A DNA stretch of 43,828 bases, from NCBI GenBank assembly GCA_015660855.1, contig JACSDG010000042.1:1-43828 (forward strand), given 5' to 3'. Every line of letters starts with the position of its first letter. Within the stretch, counting starts at the first letter, position 1. Below, piece after piece: positions 42,023 through 43,828 of this stretch. Both the position numbers and the translations under genes were made by a program. The DNA comes from Magnetococcales bacterium (GTDB lineage: Bacteria > Pseudomonadota > Magnetococcia > Magnetococcales > UBA8363). The notes beneath the pieces were generated by a model, which worked only from the letters and a program-made list of their open reading frames with translations, was not told the origin of the DNA and did not search any database.

Positions 42023-42649
42023 ATGTGGCATCGCTTGCGCGTCACGGGCTTTTTTGCCCTCATCCTGTTCCTGGCCTCTTTTTCCGCGATTGCTGCGCAA
42101 AACCCATCTCCCGCCATGGTACGTTTTGAAGCTACCGTGCGCAAAGCTCTGGCCATTCTCCAGGATCCCACCTATTCCCAGCCCGAACAAAAAGAGGCCA
42201 AACGCAAACTTTTGCAGGATACCATCTATCCTGAGTTTGACTTCCAGCGTATGGCCCAGGGGGCGGTCGGGCAACCGTGGAAAAAATTCACTCCCGATCA
42301 GCAGGAGCGGTTTGCCGTCGCTTTCAGAACTTTGCTGGAAAATACCTACCTGAACATGATTGAACGCTATAGCGGCGAGGAGATCACTTTTACCAACGAG
42401 GTTCCTCTTTCCAACCAAGTACTTCGCATCGACAGCATCGTCGTCGCCAAAGGCCAGAAATACGACATGTCTTACCGATTGTATTCCAAGGGTGACCAGT
42501 GGCTGGTTTTTGACATTATCATCGAAGGGGTGAGTGTCATATCCAACTATCGATCCCAGTTCAAACAACTTTTACAGACCGCCAAACCCGATATCGAAGG
42601 GCTGTTGACAAAGATGCAGGAGAAGAATACCAAAAATCTGGATCAATAA
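42023..42649 (+). CDS. mlaC: MlaC periplasmic phospholipid carrier
   Basis: This 208-residue protein has signal peptide MWHRLRVTGFFALILFLASF, cut near SAIAAQNP. The MlaC (Tol/Ttg2D) pattern is clear: YPEFDFQRMAQGAVGQPWKKFTPDQQERFAVAFRTLLENTYLNMIERYSGE, and YRLYSKGDQWLVFDIIIEGVSVISNYRSQF. It carries phospholipids between MlaA and MlaFEDB. AACTCGGAGATTCATAAATC precedes ATG 42023, with CGGAG as the ribosome site. Confidence 0.95.
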   Translation: MWHRLRVTGFFALILFLASFSAIAAQNPSPAMVRFEATVRKALAILQDPTYSQPEQKEAKRKLLQDTIYPEFDFQRMAQGAVGQPWKKFTPDQQERFAVAFRTLLENTYLNMIERYSGEEITFTNEVPLSNQVLRIDSIVVAKGQKYDMSYRLYSKGDQWLVFDIIIEGVSVISNYRSQFKQLLQTAKPDIEGLLTKMQEKNTKNLDQ

Positions 42650-42783
42650 TCCGTTCCGACCATCCTGATGCTTGGGTAATGGTTTTTCGTGAGGTGATTG
42701 TCATCCATAAATTTGGCCGTTCTTGACCTGCCGGACCGGGTTCTGGAATCCTGCCTTGATGTGGGTATCCCGATGCGGTGGCT

Positions 42784-43527
42784 ATGAAAAAATCAAATTC
42801 TGCCTTTGCTTGCCGTCGGTCTCGACGGATGAGAGTCCTCGGTTGGCTGCGGGGGGGGGTGTTTTTCTCCCTGATTCTTGTGGTTGCGGGTTGTGTTTTC
42901 ATGGAGCGCGGTACAAAGCTCCCGGATGACGATCCGCGCCTGAAAGATGCAGAGCATGATCCCCCGGTCATTCCCGAATTTATCGGCAAATACCTGACCA
43001 TAAAAAAAAATACCTACGAGATTCGTGGTCGTTCCGTGGTTGAACTTAACGAGGAAATGCAAAAGAAGTCCCCCTGCAAAGCGACAGTTTTTCATCATGA
43101 TTCGGAAAAATCGATCGCTTGTACCCAGTCCCGTTTTACTTTGGCTCTCAACGATGCCAATCCCAGCCAGGTTCAGGGTTTGTGTCGTTCGGAGAGTTTC
43201 CGGTTGCAGTTACGCATTACCATAACCCTTCCGCAATGGTCCAACACTTCGGATGGTGATTACGGTGTTTTGAATGCCTGGGATTTTTTCCACAAAGCTC
43301 TAACCCGGCATGAGGATGGCCATGCCTATATCGCCATTCGGGAACTCATTGATTTTGAACAAGCGGTCGATGACGCCTTTTCCGAACGTCCAGAAAACGA
43401 TTGTGAGGACAGAAGACAGATTTTTTCCAAGTTGTGGCAGCAAGCTTTTGAAAAGGTAAAAAAACGCAATCAGGATTATGATCAACGAACCGCCAATGGT
43501 ATCAATAATGGCACATCGTTTTATTGA
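42784..43527 (+). CDS. DUF922-like lipoprotein, putative zinc protease
   Basis: This 247-residue protein starts at ATG 42784 (GTG 42778 is two codons earlier; ATG 42829 is also possible). A lipobox, LVVAGC, ends the hydrophobic segment, so it should be a lipoprotein. The C-terminal domain fits DUF922: RLQLRITITLPQW, then NAWDFFHKALTRHEDGHAYIAIREL, in which HEDGH is the HExxH zinc motif with Glu as catalytic base, and a further acidic helix (FEQAVDDAF). It follows mlaC by 134 bases and may be independently expressed. Its substrate is unknown; position hints at an envelope role. Confidence 0.82.
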   Translation: MKKSNSAFACRRSRRMRVLGWLRGGVFFSLILVVAGCVFMERGTKLPDDDPRLKDAEHDPPVIPEFIGKYLTIKKNTYEIRGRSVVELNEEMQKKSPCKATVFHHDSEKSIACTQSRFTLALNDANPSQVQGLCRSESFRLQLRITITLPQWSNTSDGDYGVLNAWDFFHKALTRHEDGHAYIAIRELIDFEQAVDDAFSERPENDCEDRRQIFSKLWQQAFEKVKKRNQDYDQRTANGINNGTSFY

Positions 43528-43556
43528 TTTGGCCGTGCGCGTTGGCTAATCGTTTA

Positions 43557-43828
43557 TGTATCGGAAAAACAAAGTTTGCAAAAATTATTGCGGGGGTCCG
43601 GGGGGGATCATCCCCCCCGGCGGGGTTTGGGGCAGCGCCCCAAGGTTTTGTTTTTGAATTTAAACAAAAAGCCTCATGCCTATGGGGGTTTGGGGGCGAG
43701 AGCACCCAAGGTTCTTCTTTTGACTTTGATTTTGACTTTGATTTTACTGCCCACCAAGGGGGGGCAGGGGCGCAGCCCCAAGATTTTGATTTTCTTACAC
43801 CTGATTTTTTTATTTTGTCTCAGCATCT
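43557..43828 (+). repeat. Triple GC-hairpin repeat array at the window end
   Basis: Three units follow one another: 43557-43656 (full unit with GGGGGGATCATCCCCCC and GGGGC-AGC-GCCCC hairpins), 43657-43716 (GGGGGTTTGGGGGCGAGAGC, ACCCAAGGTTC) and 43717-43828 (TTTGACTTTGATTTTGACTT, GGGGCGCAGCCCC, then the 49-base tail that recurs inverted at 17258). It begins 29 bases after the DUF922 gene and runs off the window. Confidence 0.8.

Noticed and set aside
43557-43828. CRISPR array
   Set aside because: Repeat units differ in length and composition, there are no equal-length unique spacers, and no cas genes are present anywhere in the window.
17258-43828. The inverted copies as ends of an insertion sequence
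   Set aside because: The segment between them is 26 kb of mostly housekeeping genes and contains no transposase.

Overview
The window is a piece of a Gram-negative bacterial chromosome. It encodes outer-membrane lipid transport (Mla), periplasmic proteins and a CheV-type chemotaxis protein, and it uses many TTG and GTG codons. The GC-rich hairpin repeats, heme A synthase and general style fit a proteobacterium of the magnetotactic Magnetococcales type. That placement is an inference from style alone, since there is no rRNA or taxonomic marker here.

Layout. (1) 1-8.6 kb: a small secreted protein, a DUF302 protein, a TPR/peptidoglycan-binding protein, and a divergently placed AddAB-like nuclease plus helicase-nuclease pair. 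(2) 8.7-17.1 kb: a foreign-looking defence island. It holds the C-terminal stump of a lost gene (probably a SNF2-type helicase), a large Mod-type DNA methyltransferase, an AAA ATPase, a DUF4276 protein and a Res-type helicase with a C-terminal nuclease-like motif. The four intact genes overlap end to start, and GC-hairpin repeats flank the island. (3) 17.4-20.7 kb: CheV, an unrecognised protein with ISOCOT-like motifs, and a UPF0175/DUF3368 toxin-antitoxin pair framed by 30-base direct repeats. (4) 20.7-27.8 kb: a sensory cluster made of a response-regulator/histidine-kinase protein, a membrane CACHE-PAS-PAS protein with a degenerate Hpt domain, and an unusual fusion of two kinds of periplasmic binding protein, preceded by ctaA. 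(5) 28.2-31 kb: an accessory patch with a coiled-coil nuclease-like protein, DUF433/DUF5615 and BrnT/BrnA toxin-antitoxin pairs, and several copies of a second repeat family (GGGGACACCCGACTAAATT). (6) 31.1-38.4 kb: alaC, a methyltransferase, tRNA-Asn, a cupredoxin plus heme-binding-like pair, a Nudix hydrolase, an L,D-transpeptidase and a TPR protein. (7) 38.4-43.5 kb: mlaA divergent from mlaE-mlaF-mlaD-mlaC and a DUF922 lipoprotein.

The most interesting items are the compact Mod/AAA/DUF4276/Res operon, which looks like a restriction system with an OLD/PARIS-like ATPase-effector pair built into it; the two-receptor sensory cluster; the MlaF ATPase with an extra N-terminal domain resembling type II secretion/pilus ATPases; and a GC-hairpin repeat family that nearly always sits at the 3' end of a gene in one fixed orientation. 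All functions are read from motifs by eye; no database search was possible.
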